This document shows positions 8,022 through 17,201 of a DNA stretch of 54,001 nucleotides, piece by piece (position 1 is the first letter of the stretch; each line of letters begins with the position of its first letter). This stretch comes from Lentisphaeria bacterium (GTDB lineage Bacteria > Verrucomicrobiota > Lentisphaeria > Victivallales > Victivallaceae), in NCBI GenBank assembly GCA_017466125.1, contig JAFTUS010000147.1, positions 1 through 54,001 on the forward strand. The letters run 5' to 3'. The notes under the pieces are model-generated. The model searched no databases, was not told where the DNA came from, and saw nothing but the letters and a program-made list of their open reading frames with translations. The position numbers were made by a program, and so were the translations under genes.

Positions 8022-8611
8022 TTTTTCTGCTTTTTGACCTCATTTGCAGTAATAAGCAGAGTGGATTTCAGTTCGTTGACTTTGGCGGGGTCATACTTCC
8101 ACTCAAGCGTGATGTAAGAGCCTTCGTTTTCGACCTTGGAACGCACCACATCTTTGACCAGCGGCTTCATGCCGTCAGTGAACTGAAGTTTCAGCACCAC
8201 ATCTTCCAGCGTAAGCGTGTCAGGAGCCTTGAAGTTGCTCTCCACAATAGGAGTCAGCCAGACGACAGAGATGCTCCGGGCTTTCTGATCGCCCTTGAGG
8301 AATTTGCCGAACCACTCCACCTTTACACTGCCGTCGGGCATCGTGGTAATGAGCCGCTGGAGTTCAAAGATGTCCGACGCCCAGATGTTGCGGATGCGGT
8401 TGCGGTTGCGGAACGTTTTCATCTGTGCTTTCGTCACATCGCTGACGACTTCACCGTTGGCATTGTTCATCACGATCCCGCTGGACTGGATGATCGTCCG
8501 TCCGCTGCAGGAGAGGGTCATAACGCCTTTGTCGCTCACCTGCGGAACGACTTCAACGGCTCCGAGAGTCACCGCCGCGATCGCTGCGGCAAAAAGAACT
8601 GCTTTTTTCAT
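8018..8611 (-). CDS. secreted protein of unknown function
   Basis: A 197-aa protein with an N-terminal signal peptide (MKKAVLFAAAIAAVTLGAVE). The mature part looks beta-rich and ends in a lysine-rich tail. No known domain was recognised. AAGGAGC precedes the ATG. It overlaps the downstream glycosyltransferase by 4 nt and follows a lipoprotein gene on the same strand, so a small envelope operon is likely. Confidence 0.8.
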   Translation of the reverse strand: MKKAVLFAAAIAAVTLGAVEVVPQVSDKGVMTLSCSGRTIIQSSGIVMNNANGEVVSDVTKAQMKTFRNRNRIRNIWASDIFELQRLITTMPDGSVKVEWFGKFLKGDQKARSISVVWLTPIVESNFKAPDTLTLEDVVLKLQFTDGMKPLVKDVVRSKVENEGSYITLEWKYDPAKVNELKSTLLITANEVKKQKK

Positions 8612-8631
8612 TTTTCTGCTCCTTGAAATTC

Positions 8632-9060
8632 TCAGTCTTCAAATTCAGTTTGTGCGTAACGGACCGCCTCTTTTTTGGTGCGGACACCAACTCCGGACGC
8701 CTGATAGATACGCTTGGATACAAAAGGCAGAAGTGTGGGAAAGTCGCAGTAATCCACCGTGACATTGCTGACACGGGCGGCACCGCGGGCTTTGGCCTCA
8801 CGGGTCAGCAGGGCAACAGCGTGTTCTGCTTTGAGATTATCCATAAAAACGGCACTCTTGCCGTCTTCAGCGGCACTGCCGGTGATGAGGGGCAGTCCGA
8901 AGAGATAGTATCCGGTCATGGTCACATGGGTCAGGCAGACTGCTTTCTCCTCTTTTGAACCCAGTCCGAGACCGTTGAATTTCTGGGTGGACTCCACGGA
9001 AGTACAGCCGCTCAGAACAGCAAGGGCCGCCAGCGCAGCGCAAGCGATATTTTTTTTCAT
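8632..9060 (-). CDS. putative lipoprotein
   Basis: A 142-aa protein starting MKKNIACAALAALAVLSGCTS. LSGC is a clear lipobox, so the Cys should be lipidated and the protein membrane-anchored. The middle includes a GYYLFGLPLITGSA segment and a conserved-looking VDYCDFPTLLPF stretch. A longer in-frame reading to 9546 runs into purD and is not used, because GGAG stands at proper spacing before the ATG at 9060. Function unknown. Confidence 0.82.
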   Translation of the reverse strand: MKKNIACAALAALAVLSGCTSVESTQKFNGLGLGSKEEKAVCLTHVTMTGYYLFGLPLITGSAAEDGKSAVFMDNLKAEHAVALLTREAKARGAARVSNVTVDYCDFPTLLPFVSKRIYQASGVGVRTKKEAVRYAQTEFED

Positions 9061-9073
9061 TTGGTTTACTCCT

Positions 9074-10360
9074 TTATTTTTGAAGATGTTTTTTTGCTTT
9101 TGCTCCGATATCACGGCGGCAGAAGCCGCCTTCAAAAGCGATCTTGTCAACCGCTTCATAAGCCTTTTGGATCGCCTCGTCAATGGTGACGCCCCGGGCG
9201 GAAACACCCAGCACGCGGCCGCCGGCATTGACGATGTTTCCCTCTTTGAGCGCAGTTCCGGCATGGAACACCACCGCCCCGGTGGCGGCGGCTTCATCCA
9301 AACCGGTAATGACGTGACCTTTGGTGTAACTTCCGGGGTATCCGCCGGAGGCAAGCACCACCGAAACGGCAGGATCATCCGACCAGACCAGATCCGCCTC
9401 CTCCAGTTTCCCGGCGGCGACTTTGGCGAGGACATCGTACCAGTCGCCATCGAAACGGCGCATGACCGGCTGGATCTCGGGGTCGCCGAAACGGACGTTG
9501 AATTCCAGCACTTTCGGTTTGCCGTCACAGACCATGATACCGACAAAGATAACGCCTTTGAAGTTCAGTTTTTCCTGCTGGACACCGTACAGGAAGGGGT
9601 TGAGGATCTCTTCGTTGATAAGGCTCCAGACCTCTTCTGTAACGACCGGTGCGGGGGAGTAGGCTCCCATCCCGCCGGTATTGGGGCCTTTGTCGTCGTC
9701 AAAGACCCGTTTGTGATCCTGCGAGGAGACCAGCGGCACAATGGTATTGCCGTCGCAAAGAGCGAGGATGGAGGCCTCTTCGCCGATCAGACACTCTTCG
9801 ATCAGGACTTTTGCTCCGGCTTCGCCGAAAACGCCGTCAAAACAGCCGTGAAGAAATTCCAACGCCTGTTCTTCGCTTTCAGAGACCAGCACGCCTTTTC
9901 CGGCGGCGAGACCGTCGGCTTTGATCACGACGGAACTTTCACCGTTGGCGTACTCTTTGCGGATGTATTCAGCCGCAGAAGCCTCATCGGTAAACGTTGC
10001 GGCACGGGCGGTTGGAATGCCGTATTTCAACATGAAAGCCTTGGCAAAGTCCTTGCTGCCTTCCAGCTGGGCGGCGTATTTGTCAGGGCCGAAAACGGCA
10101 AGACCGCGGGCGTTGAAAACATCCACGATACCGTCGCACAGCGGGGCTTCGGGGCCGACCACCGTCAAGTCGATTTTATTTGCGGCGGCAAAATCCGCCA
10201 GTTTCTCCAATTCGCCGACAGAAATACCGACACATTCGGCATCGGCGGCGATACCGGCATTGCCGGGGGCGCAGTAAACTTTCGTTACAGACGGGCTTTT
10301 TTTCAACTGCCAGACGAGGGCGTGTTCGCGGCCGCCTGAACCAACAACAAGAACATTCAT
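9074..10360 (-). CDS. purD: phosphoribosylamine-glycine ligase
   Basis: A 428-aa protein, the normal length for GAR synthetase, which joins phosphoribosylamine and glycine using ATP in purine synthesis. The N-terminus MNVLVVGSGGREHALVW is the family signature. VVGPEAPLCDGIVD and VIKADGLAAGKGVLV are the ATP-grasp motifs, and FNVRFGDPEIQPVM is the signature of the metal and substrate site. Stop and lipoprotein start are 13 nt apart. An 87-bp AT-rich gap separates it from the divergent release-factor-like gene. Confidence 0.98.
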   Translation of the reverse strand: MNVLVVGSGGREHALVWQLKKSPSVTKVYCAPGNAGIAADAECVGISVGELEKLADFAAANKIDLTVVGPEAPLCDGIVDVFNARGLAVFGPDKYAAQLEGSKDFAKAFMLKYGIPTARAATFTDEASAAEYIRKEYANGESSVVIKADGLAAGKGVLVSESEEQALEFLHGCFDGVFGEAGAKVLIEECLIGEEASILALCDGNTIVPLVSSQDHKRVFDDDKGPNTGGMGAYSPAPVVTEEVWSLINEEILNPFLYGVQQEKLNFKGVIFVGIMVCDGKPKVLEFNVRFGDPEIQPVMRRFDGDWYDVLAKVAAGKLEEADLVWSDDPAVSVVLASGGYPGSYTKGHVITGLDEAAATGAVVFHAGTALKEGNIVNAGGRVLGVSARGVTIDEAIQKAYEAVDKIAFEGGFCRRDIGAKAKKHLQK

Positions 10361-10447
10361 TATACTTTCTCCGGATTTGATTTGAATTTCTTAAAAATTG
10401 TACTATTATAAAAGATAGCGCAATTTCTCAAAAAAAAAAGTGAAAAA

Positions 10448-10924
10448 ATGGAAAATCGTGACGGAATTTTGCAACTTGATGATTTTTTGCTGGTAAAACA
10501 GTGTGATTTGGAGTTTACCAAAGGTACCGGCAACGGCGGACAGAAGCGTAACAAGACCTCTTCGGCGGTGCGTTTGAGACATCGGGAAAGCGGTTTGACG
10601 GCGGAGGATTGTTCTGAACGCAGTCAGCACCGCAACCGTGCAAACGCTCTGCAGAAACTGCGTATGCTGATCGCGCTGAATGTGCGCAATTCGCCGCCGC
10701 AGCCTCTGCCCCGTTTGGAGTGCGCCCTTGACAGTCCGGATTATCCGCTGTGGGCGGCAAGACTGCTCGATCTGCTGGCAGAAAACGGCGGAGATCACAG
10801 GCCCTGTGCCGTTGTGCTGGCATGTTCTGCGACCTCTCTGGCAAAGAAGATCACCCGTGACCCCCGGCTTTTACAGGCGGTAAACCTTCTGCGTCAGCAG
10901 AACGGCATCCCGCCGCTCCGTTGA
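10448..10924 (+). CDS. release-factor-like protein with GGQ motif
   Basis: A 158-aa protein carrying one class I release-factor catalytic domain: GTGNGGQKRNKTSSAVRLRH has the GGQ (residues 30-32) that triggers peptidyl-tRNA hydrolysis. It lacks the codon-recognition domains of RF1/RF2, so it belongs with the ArfB/YaeJ-type or 'release factor H-like' rescue proteins. The C-terminal ~85 residues do not show the basic ArfB tail (the tail is LRQQNGIPPLR), so the way it binds stalled ribosomes may differ. It is divergent from purD. Confidence 0.85.
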   Translation: MENRDGILQLDDFLLVKQCDLEFTKGTGNGGQKRNKTSSAVRLRHRESGLTAEDCSERSQHRNRANALQKLRMLIALNVRNSPPQPLPRLECALDSPDYPLWAARLLDLLAENGGDHRPCAVVLACSATSLAKKITRDPRLLQAVNLLRQQNGIPPLR

Positions 10925-11386
10925 ATTTCACGGAGTGCAGAAAATATCCCGGTCGGATTTCAGTATGGGCAAGTATAAGTGTTTGTTATTGTCCTGAATT
11001 TTGTAAAAAACATTTATAATTGCCAATGTTGATGACAACATTGCCTACACAATTCATTTTGTTTTGCCAATAGTCCTCCCACGTTTTGGCATTTGTAAAT
11101 CGTTTTAATATTATTCTTGCGATTTTTGTCACGCCTTTATCACTCCAGGTGTTATATAACCAAATATCCCCAGGTCTGCCCGTCAGATGCACTTTTGTCA
11201 AACAACCCGTCCCATCACAAAATTTGGGACATTAACACGCAATACAGCAGAAAAACGACAGGTTTTATTTAGACTGCCGTTTTTTGGCGATGCGGAAGGT
11301 TGATTTTGACACTTTTGTTGAACATTGGTTGAACAAAATCACTTTTCTTGATTTTTCTTAAAAAACACCTTGCAATTACAACAAAA
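10925..11386. other. intergenic stretch, no confident gene
   Basis: No recognisable protein, RNA gene or strong terminator was seen. A minus-strand frame at 10986-11201 opens with TTG and no ribosome-binding site. Two TTGAACA direct repeats lie near 11318-11337. The right end runs into the dif-flanked element. Confidence 0.4.
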
Positions 11387-11470
11387 TCATGTAACTTTAC
11401 GCAGAGTAAAAAGTTCGTAACTTCGCATAATATTAATTATGTTATGCTGAGTGAGGTTGTTTGTTTTCAT
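11387..11470 (-). CDS. orphan prepilin leader ORF inside and beyond the invertible segment
   Basis: A 27-codon frame with a good AAGGAG (11480-11485) 9 nt before its ATG (11470). It starts MKTNNLTQHNIINIMRS, continues YELFTLRKVT and stops at 11387-11389. The codons for HNIINIMRS are the left dif-like site read on the minus strand. The short product has no prepilin hydrophobic segment, so in this orientation it looks like a start region separated from its gene. See the neighbouring sites for the inversion model. Confidence 0.5.
   Translation of the reverse strand: MKTNNLTQHNIINIMRSYELFTLRKVT
11420..11447 (+). repeat. dif-like Xer recombination site, left copy
   Basis: XerC-like arm ACTTCGCATAA, 6-bp centre TATTAA, XerD-like arm TTATGTTATGC. 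By hand it matches 19 of 28 positions of the E. coli dif site as I recall it, with both inner arms nearly perfect. Twenty bases (11423-11442) are repeated exactly, inverted, at 11532-11551. Confidence 0.7.
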
Positions 11471-11500
11471 AACTTTTTTCTCCTTGTCTTTTTGTTGTTG

Positions 11501-11516
11501 ATTTTGAGCTCAAAAT
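11501..11516. promoter_or_regulatory. 16-bp perfect palindrome within the invertible segment
   Basis: ATTTTGAGCTCAAAAT is its own reverse complement. It lies between the two dif-like sites and upstream of the AAGGAG/ATG on the minus strand, a position suited to a repressor or activator site. No protein can be assigned. Confidence 0.4.
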
Positions 11517-11526
11517 GGCTCTTTTG

Positions 11527-11554
11527 ACTTCACATAATTAATATTATGCGACAC
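11527..11554 (-). repeat. dif-like Xer recombination site, right inverted copy
   Basis: On the minus strand it reads GTGTCGCATAA, TATTAA, TTATGTGAAGT, with the same 6-bp centre as the left copy and about 20 of 28 matches to E. coli dif by hand. It contains the ATG (11546) of the prepilin gene. Because the two sites face each other, recombination would invert the ~90 bp between them. Confidence 0.7.
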
Positions 11555-12268
11555 TTCACCCTCATTGAACTTTTGGTCGTAATTGCCATCATCGCTATTC
11601 TCGCTGCCATGCTGTTACCCGCTCTTAATAAAGCACGCGAAAAAGCCAGAACGAATGATTGTCTTTCCCGCAAGAAACAATTTATGCTTGCGCAAACTAT
11701 GTACGCTTCTGATTACAATGATATGATGGTTCTGCAGATGCTGGGGACGCCGTTTTCACGTTTGCTGACCGGAAATTCAGCACTCATTTCTCAACCCTAT
11801 GTATCGTGGGCGACTATGGTTTGTCCATCCGTGCCCGGTATCCCGAATGTTTATGATACGAATTGGCGTTCTTCTGCTGATAAGGAACAACAGACAGCCG
11901 GGACTTATGGTATGTGGTATCCTTATGATAAACCGGACTTCGACAAACTTGGAACGATTTTTCAGACCGATAAAGGGCAGTGGGATTTCGGAACTTGGGG
12001 CGTTATTCTTCCCAATAAATCCAAAGCACCTACCGACACTTACATTGTGGCAGACTCTACTTATCCGGGCTGGGGGAACGTGGGAGCGTTTTATATCCGT
12101 CCGATTTGTACCGCAACTACAGTTTCTGTTCATATTATCCATGGTGATCGTTCTGTTGTTGGCTTTATTGACGGACATTGCAGTGCCTCTACCGTTGGAG
12201 AATTGCGGGGAACCGCAACCTCGTTGAATAATTATTACGATGCCGGATTTTCTTCAATCATTCCGTAA
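11546..12268 (+). CDS. prepilin-type protein (H-X9-DG type), possibly switched off
   Basis: A 240-aa type II secretion/type IV pilin-like protein. It begins [19 protein letters not shown], the prepilin peptidase site and hydrophobic helix, with almost no leader peptide. Near the C-terminus [13 protein letters not shown] fits the prepilin-processing-associated H-X9-DG motif. The start lies inside a dif-like site, and no ribosome-binding site precedes it; an in-frame stop lies at 11525. If the flanked segment inverted, AAGGAG and ATGAAAACA would join in frame, giving a leader of 14 residues (MKTNNLTQHNIINI) before the current Met. The gene stands 11 nt before a secreted glycoside hydrolase, on the same strand, like the four other prepilin genes here. 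Confidence 0.88.
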   Translation: MRHFTLIELLVVIAIIAILAAMLLPALNKAREKARTNDCLSRKKQFMLAQTMYASDYNDMMVLQMLGTPFSRLLTGNSALISQPYVSWATMVCPSVPGIPNVYDTNWRSSADKEQQTAGTYGMWYPYDKPDFDKLGTIFQTDKGQWDFGTWGVILPNKSKAPTDTYIVADSTYPGWGNVGAFYIRPICTATTVSVHIIHGDRSVVGFIDGHCSASTVGELRGTATSLNNYYDAGFSSIIP

Positions 12269-12279
12269 TGAGGTGATTT

Positions 12280-14439
12280 ATGGTCAGAAAATCTCTTTCT
12301 ATTCTCGCTATGTTTTTCTGTGGTGTGAGCTTTGCTGCTGATTTCAGCGTCGAATCCCGCAATGGAGTTCCGCAGTTACTGAAAGATGGGGAAGTTATTC
12401 CTCCCCGGATGTTTATGGGGAATTTTTATTATGGCAAGTACGCCAAAGGTATCAATTCTCCTATGATTGAGGAAATAAAGATGGCCTCAAATTCAGGAGC
12501 AATGATTACATCTATTGTGGTTCACGGCGTTTGGAAAAATGAGGAGTGGGAATACAAAGAATTGGACCGTGTGATGACCGCAGTTCTCAAAGACAATCCG
12601 AATGCTTATTATTTGATTCGGGTTCGCCTGAATCCGCCTGCATGGTGGGGACGGCAATATCCGGATGAAATGATGCGTCTTGAAAATGGCAGATCGGGTG
12701 GCGGTGCAAGTGTCGCTTCTGAACGCTACAGGAAAGATGTAAAAGAAGCACTGCGCCGCGTAATTCGCCATTTGGAAAAGAATTATGGCAAAAATATCGC
12801 TGGCTATCACCCAGCCGGAGCAAATTCCAGTGAATGGTTCTATTTGGGCTGCCAAGCCAAAGAGTTCAATGGATATGATCCCGCTACTTTGATTGCGTGG
12901 AGAAAGTGGCTCCGGGCAAAATATAAAACGGAACAGGCTCTCCAGAAAGCATGGAAGAACAGTGCGGTCACATTTGAAAATGCAACCGTCCCGACCGGAG
13001 CAGAGCGGCGCGGCGAAAAAAAACGCGGCTTGCGTTCGCCGGATGAAGCTGCAAATATATTGGACTTCGGAACTTTTCAAAATGAATCTATGGTCGAAAT
13101 CGTACTCAGTCTTGGGCAGGTTATTCGTGAAGAAGTTGGACGGCGCCGTTTGAGTGTGATTTTTTTCGGCTATGTTTATGAATTGTCTCCATTGTGGAAC
13201 GGTCCCGGCGTTTCCGGACATCTTGCTTTGAGAAAATTGCTGGATAGCCCCTGTTTTGATATGGTTACTGCGCCATTTTCATACAATGCAGATCGGTCCC
13301 GTGCCGGAAGCGGTATTGCTATGAGTGCCGCAGAAAGTATTATGAAGTCCGGAAAATTGTGGCTGAATGAAGATGATACTTATACTCATTTGGCTGTTCA
13401 GAATAATGATAATGACTGCAGTAAAGATATCGAAGGCGGCGCACAAAATGAAGAAGAAACTTTAGATATCTTACGGAGAAATCTGGCCGTAACATTGGCT
13501 GGCAATTACGCTATTTGGTGGATGGATCTTTACGGGAATGGGCGTTATAAATCTCAACGCCTCTGGGATGAAATGGATATTTGGGCGCAAAAAGTGGAAA
13601 AAGATATTCTGCAGTCGCCCAAGCCCTATCGACCAGAAATCGCTGTCTTTGTCGATCCGGTCTCTTTGAATTGTGTGAGTGCAGCTGAAACAAGCCGCCC
13701 GACAACAAAAGAAGCCGTTTCTCTGCTGCGCAGGAATGCCAGCAAAGCGGGCGCAGCCTTTGGGGCATGGCTGCTGGATGACCTTCCCGCTGCGAAGGCA
13801 AAATTGAACATTTTTTCAGCAGCTTATGCTCTCAATAAAGAACAGCGTGCCATGCTTCGCAAACATGCGACAGAGGCTGCGTCATTATGGGTATGGGCTC
13901 CGGGGTATATTGATCTTGATACAGGCAGAAAATCATTGAAATCCGTGGAAGAGGTAACATCGTTCGAGGTACGTGAAGTCAATCACTGCACATTCAGAGT
14001 CAAGGCAACGCTTGCAGGTATACAGGCCGGATTGCCCGCTGAGTTCGGAGCCAAAGAAACGGTTTATCCGATACTTTCTCCGAAGTTGCGCAAAGGCGAT
14101 ATCGTTCTTGCCGTATATTCCGATAATTCTCCTGCTGTTGTGATGCGCCCCGGGAAAAAGATTTCTGTATTTTGCGGCACTACAACAGTGCCTACAGAAC
14201 TGATTCGTTACTTGGCCGGTCAAGCTGGAGTACACCTCTACACTGAACAGGATGCCTGCGTTTACAGTAATGGGGATTTTATTGCTGTTTATGCTCCTTA
14301 CGATGGCGAATTTTCAGTAAATACCGGCGCGCGTGCTGAATATATGGACAAACTTTCCGGTAAAAGACTTGGGGGTGGTCCACTTTTGAAAATTCAGATG
14401 AAAAAAGGTGATATTGTATTGTTGACGAAAGCAAAATGA
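12280..14439 (+). CDS. secreted GH42-like / beta-galactosidase-type glycoside hydrolase
   Basis: A 719-aa protein with a signal peptide (MVRKSLSILAMFFCGVSFAA). Residues ~30-450 look like a clan GH-A TIM barrel: NSSEWFYLG offers the acid/base Glu (E185) after a strand, and KLWLNEDDTY offers the nucleophile candidate (E364). The later part has a Rossmann-like or trimerisation-type region (LRRNASKAGAAFGAWLLDDL) and a beta-sandwich tail. This fits the GH42 plan of barrel, trimerisation domain and small beta domain. The substrate is probably a beta-galactoside or related sugar but is not certain. AGGTG precedes the ATG. It follows a prepilin gene by 11 nt and is followed within 3 nt by a GH99-like gene. 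Confidence 0.75.
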   Translation: MVRKSLSILAMFFCGVSFAADFSVESRNGVPQLLKDGEVIPPRMFMGNFYYGKYAKGINSPMIEEIKMASNSGAMITSIVVHGVWKNEEWEYKELDRVMTAVLKDNPNAYYLIRVRLNPPAWWGRQYPDEMMRLENGRSGGGASVASERYRKDVKEALRRVIRHLEKNYGKNIAGYHPAGANSSEWFYLGCQAKEFNGYDPATLIAWRKWLRAKYKTEQALQKAWKNSAVTFENATVPTGAERRGEKKRGLRSPDEAANILDFGTFQNESMVEIVLSLGQVIREEVGRRRLSVIFFGYVYELSPLWNGPGVSGHLALRKLLDSPCFDMVTAPFSYNADRSRAGSGIAMSAAESIMKSGKLWLNEDDTYTHLAVQNNDNDCSKDIEGGAQNEEETLDILRRNLAVTLAGNYAIWWMDLYGNGRYKSQRLWDEMDIWAQKVEKDILQSPKPYRPEIAVFVDPVSLNCVSAAETSRPTTKEAVSLLRRNASKAGAAFGAWLLDDLPAAKAKLNIFSAAYALNKEQRAMLRKHATEAASLWVWAPGYIDLDTGRKSLKSVEEVTSFEVREVNHCTFRVKATLAGIQAGLPAEFGAKETVYPILSPKLRKGDIVLAVYSDNSPAVVMRPGKKISVFCGTTTVPTELIRYLAGQAGVHLYTEQDACVYSNGDFIAVYAPYDGEFSVNTGARAEYMDKLSGKRLGGGPLLKIQMKKGDIVLLTKAK

Positions 14440-14442
14440 TCT

Positions 14443-15564
14443 ATGGAAAAAATGAGAAAAAAATACGATGTGGCAGCATATGTGTGGCCCGCTTATACCG
14501 GAGATGAACAGAGAGCCAGACTCTTTTGGCCCGATGGTATCGGCGAGTGGCAGACTGTAAAAAACGCCTATCCGAAATTTCAGGGGCATCAGTGGCCGCG
14601 TCTGCCCCGCTGGGGATATGTCAACGAGGCGGATCCCTACGTTATGGAAATGGAAATTGAGGCTGCTACTGATCATGGTGTCAACGTTTTTATTTATGAT
14701 TGGTATTGGTATGATCATCGCCCGTTTCTTGAGAATTGTCTGAATGATGGTTTTCTGAAAGCCAAAAATAACCACCTGATGAAATTTTATCTGATGTGGG
14801 CAAATCATAATGTTTCATATGGATGGGATATCAGAAATTCTCACCTGCGGAATAATATGGTTTGGACAGGTCAGGTGGACTTGAGCGATTTTCAGGAGAT
14901 CGGCAGGCGGGTAATCAGACAGTATTTTTCTCATCCATCTTATTACTGTATTGATGGAAAGCCAGTTTTTATCATTTACGATTTGCAAAATCTGATCAAT
15001 GGACTTGGAGGATTTGATGCGACCAGAAAGGCATTGGATTGGTTTCGGGCTGAAACGGAAGCCGCCGGATTCCCGGGAGTGCATTTGCAAGTCATCCTTT
15101 GGAAAGAGATGAATATGAATTTGAGTGGTGTTGACGGTGGAGAAAAAGCAACTCTCCGGGATATCGCTGCGTTAATGAATTTTGAAAGTGCTACTCATTA
15201 TCAGTTTGCACAGTGCGTCTCTGTTGGACAAGAGTATCAGAAAGCTGTGCTTGAAGCCCAACAACTTTGGAAATATCTGGAAAAAAATTTTCCGCTCCAA
15301 TACTTTCCGCATATCAGTATCGGTTGGGATAATAATCCCCGGTTCAAAGAATTTTTTCCGAATATTCTTTCGAACAATACACCGGAAGAATTTCGTAAAG
15401 CCTTGCTGTGTGCCAAGGAATTTGTCGACCGGCATCCCGAACAACCGCCATTGATTACGATCAATAGTTGGAACGAGTGGACCGAGGGCAGTTTTCTGGA
15501 ACCGGACGACCTCTATGGATATGCCTATCTTGAGGCTGTAAAATCGGTATTTGGCGGCAAATAA
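14443..15564 (+). CDS. GH99-like domain (WbsX-type) protein
   Basis: A 373-aa protein without a signal peptide. It follows the WbsX/GH99-like pattern: AAYVWPAY at the start, GEWQTVKNAYPKFQGHQWP, FIYDWYWYD, PFLENCLNDGFL, FYLMWANHN, and TINSWNEWTEGSFLEPD near the end. GH99 enzymes are endo-alpha-mannosidases; WbsX-like proteins are found in glycan synthesis loci, so degradation or modification are both possible. The gene starts 3 nt after the secreted hydrolase and is presumably cotranscribed. Confidence 0.85.
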   Translation: MEKMRKKYDVAAYVWPAYTGDEQRARLFWPDGIGEWQTVKNAYPKFQGHQWPRLPRWGYVNEADPYVMEMEIEAATDHGVNVFIYDWYWYDHRPFLENCLNDGFLKAKNNHLMKFYLMWANHNVSYGWDIRNSHLRNNMVWTGQVDLSDFQEIGRRVIRQYFSHPSYYCIDGKPVFIIYDLQNLINGLGGFDATRKALDWFRAETEAAGFPGVHLQVILWKEMNMNLSGVDGGEKATLRDIAALMNFESATHYQFAQCVSVGQEYQKAVLEAQQLWKYLEKNFPLQYFPHISIGWDNNPRFKEFFPNILSNNTPEEFRKALLCAKEFVDRHPEQPPLITINSWNEWTEGSFLEPDDLYGYAYLEAVKSVFGGK

Positions 15565-15887
15565 GCGAAAATGCTCGTACTATCGATGTTTAATTGTCTT
15601 TATCTTTCAGGAGTTTCAGGAATTTTAATAATTAGTGAATAATTGGTGTCACGTGACGGTCAACCACTTTTTCATCCATTTCATGCCCGGTTTGAACTTG
15701 CCGAAACTGGCTCAAAAAGTAACGGTTCTGCCCTGCCGCCTGCCGAAAAAAATTCCGCAACCTTTGAAATGCGGGATGAAGATGCCGCTGAAAGACGGGA
15801 AAAACTTGTAAAAATACCGGGAACTGGTTTGCAAAGTTGTTTGAGGAATGGTATATTTACCTGAAATTCAATAAAGGAGAAAGCAAA
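15565..15887. other. intergenic stretch, possible gene remnant
   Basis: The 323 bp before the fucosidase contain several short open frames in both directions but none that I recognise. AAAGGAG at the end is the fucosidase ribosome-binding site. The first 70 bp are AT-rich and could hold its promoter. Confidence 0.35.
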
Positions 15888-17150
15888 ATGAGTATTCCGC
15901 AGCCATTGCCCCGTATTGCCGCTTTTGAAAAACTCGGGTTCGGCATGTTTGTTCACTGGGGGCTTTATTCCCAACTCGGTCAGGGCGAATGGAGCCGTCA
16001 TCTTCATAACTATCCGCAAGCGGAGTACGAAAAACTCAAAGATACATTCACCGCTGAAGATTTCGATGCAGAACTGCTCGCACGTACCGCAAAAGAAACC
16101 GGGATGCGCTATATCGTGTTGACCACCCGCCACCATGAAGGTTTTTCTCTGTATGATACTTGCGGATTGAACGATTTTGACGCCCCCCACTCGCCCGCAG
16201 GAAGAGACCTCGTGGCGGAATTTGTTGCCGCATGCCGCAAATATGGTATTGTGCCGTTTTTCTATCATACGACACTGGATTGGCATTGGCACGGCAAAAA
16301 GACTCCGGAACTTTCAAAGGAAGAATTCAAAGAGTATCTCATCTATCTGCGGAAATCCGTGGAGATCCTCTGCCGGAACTACGGTGAAATCGGCGGACTC
16401 TGGTTCGACGGCAACTGGTCGCGCAAAGGCGATGACTGGGAAGAAGATGCCCTTTACAGCCTGATCCGTAAATATCAGCCCGAAGCAATGATCATCAACA
16501 ATACCGGGCTGGGCGATCTGGGCAAACTCGGTCATCCGGAACTGGACTCCGTCACCTACGAAAACAACGCCGCACGCCCCATGAACCGGGAGGGTATGGA
16601 AAAATATGTCGCCGCAGAAGTCTGCCGCACCCTCAATCATCACTGGGGCGTCGGGGCAAACGACCTCGATTTTCAATCGCCGGGAGATATTATTTCTCTC
16701 TTGTGTCACAGCCGCCGCTGCGGAGCAAACTTTCTGCTCAATATCGGCCCGGCGGCACAGGGCGGAATTCCGGATTACGAGCGCGCTCTGCTCGCCATCG
16801 TCGGCCGCTGGGTGAAACTTTTCGGCGAGGCCATCTATGAACCCAAAACCATTTCCGGTATCAGGTGTCAGAATAAGGACTTTATGCTTCAGAATGGAAA
16901 AACAGCATACTACTTTGCCTACTGTCTTGGGATTTGCGGCGATTACGATGTCACTGTCGGCGTGGAAGGCGTCGGCAGCCGTACGGTCGATGGTTTCAGA
17001 GAGAAGATCCGTTCCGCATACTGGATGGATAACGGCGAAAAGATCGATGTCATTCAGGATTTGGAAAAGTCAATGACCGCATTGAAATGCACCGGTTTTC
17101 CTTACGGGAGCAATACGGTTGTCCGGGTAATGAAACTGGAACTGGAATAG
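15888..17150 (+). CDS. alpha-L-fucosidase, GH29
   Basis: A 420-aa enzyme. FGMFVHWGLYS at the start and TTRHHEGFSLYDT are GH29 signatures. GGLWFDGNW carries the nucleophile Asp (D174). It releases terminal L-fucose from glycans. The protein has no signal peptide, so it should act inside the cell on imported oligosaccharides. AAAGGAG precedes the chosen ATG; an upstream in-frame start lacks one. It is convergent with murC. Confidence 0.93.
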   Translation: MSIPQPLPRIAAFEKLGFGMFVHWGLYSQLGQGEWSRHLHNYPQAEYEKLKDTFTAEDFDAELLARTAKETGMRYIVLTTRHHEGFSLYDTCGLNDFDAPHSPAGRDLVAEFVAACRKYGIVPFFYHTTLDWHWHGKKTPELSKEEFKEYLIYLRKSVEILCRNYGEIGGLWFDGNWSRKGDDWEEDALYSLIRKYQPEAMIINNTGLGDLGKLGHPELDSVTYENNAARPMNREGMEKYVAAEVCRTLNHHWGVGANDLDFQSPGDIISLLCHSRRCGANFLLNIGPAAQGGIPDYERALLAIVGRWVKLFGEAIYEPKTISGIRCQNKDFMLQNGKTAYYFAYCLGICGDYDVTVGVEGVGSRTVDGFREKIRSAYWMDNGEKIDVIQDLEKSMTALKCTGFPYGSNTVVRVMKLELE

Positions 17151-17201
17151 ACCTGCGTATTGCAGAGCGTCCTGCCGCCGGTGCGGTACAGCACCAATCA
17201 T

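Noticed and set aside
9061..9546. N-terminal extension of the lipoprotein frame
   Set aside because: It lies inside purD and lacks a start signal; the lipobox start at 9060 has a ribosome-binding site.
8918..10339. Long plus-strand frame opposite purD
   Set aside because: It is the antisense shadow of purD; the minus strand has clear GAR synthetase motifs.
10986..11201. 71-codon minus-strand frame
   Set aside because: It starts with TTG, has no ribosome-binding site and resembles no family I know; possibly a remnant, not supportable as a gene.
17180..17195. Small hairpin GGTGC/GCACC between the fucosidase and murC genes
   Set aside because: Only 5 bp of stem and no T-run on either strand; too weak to call a terminator.
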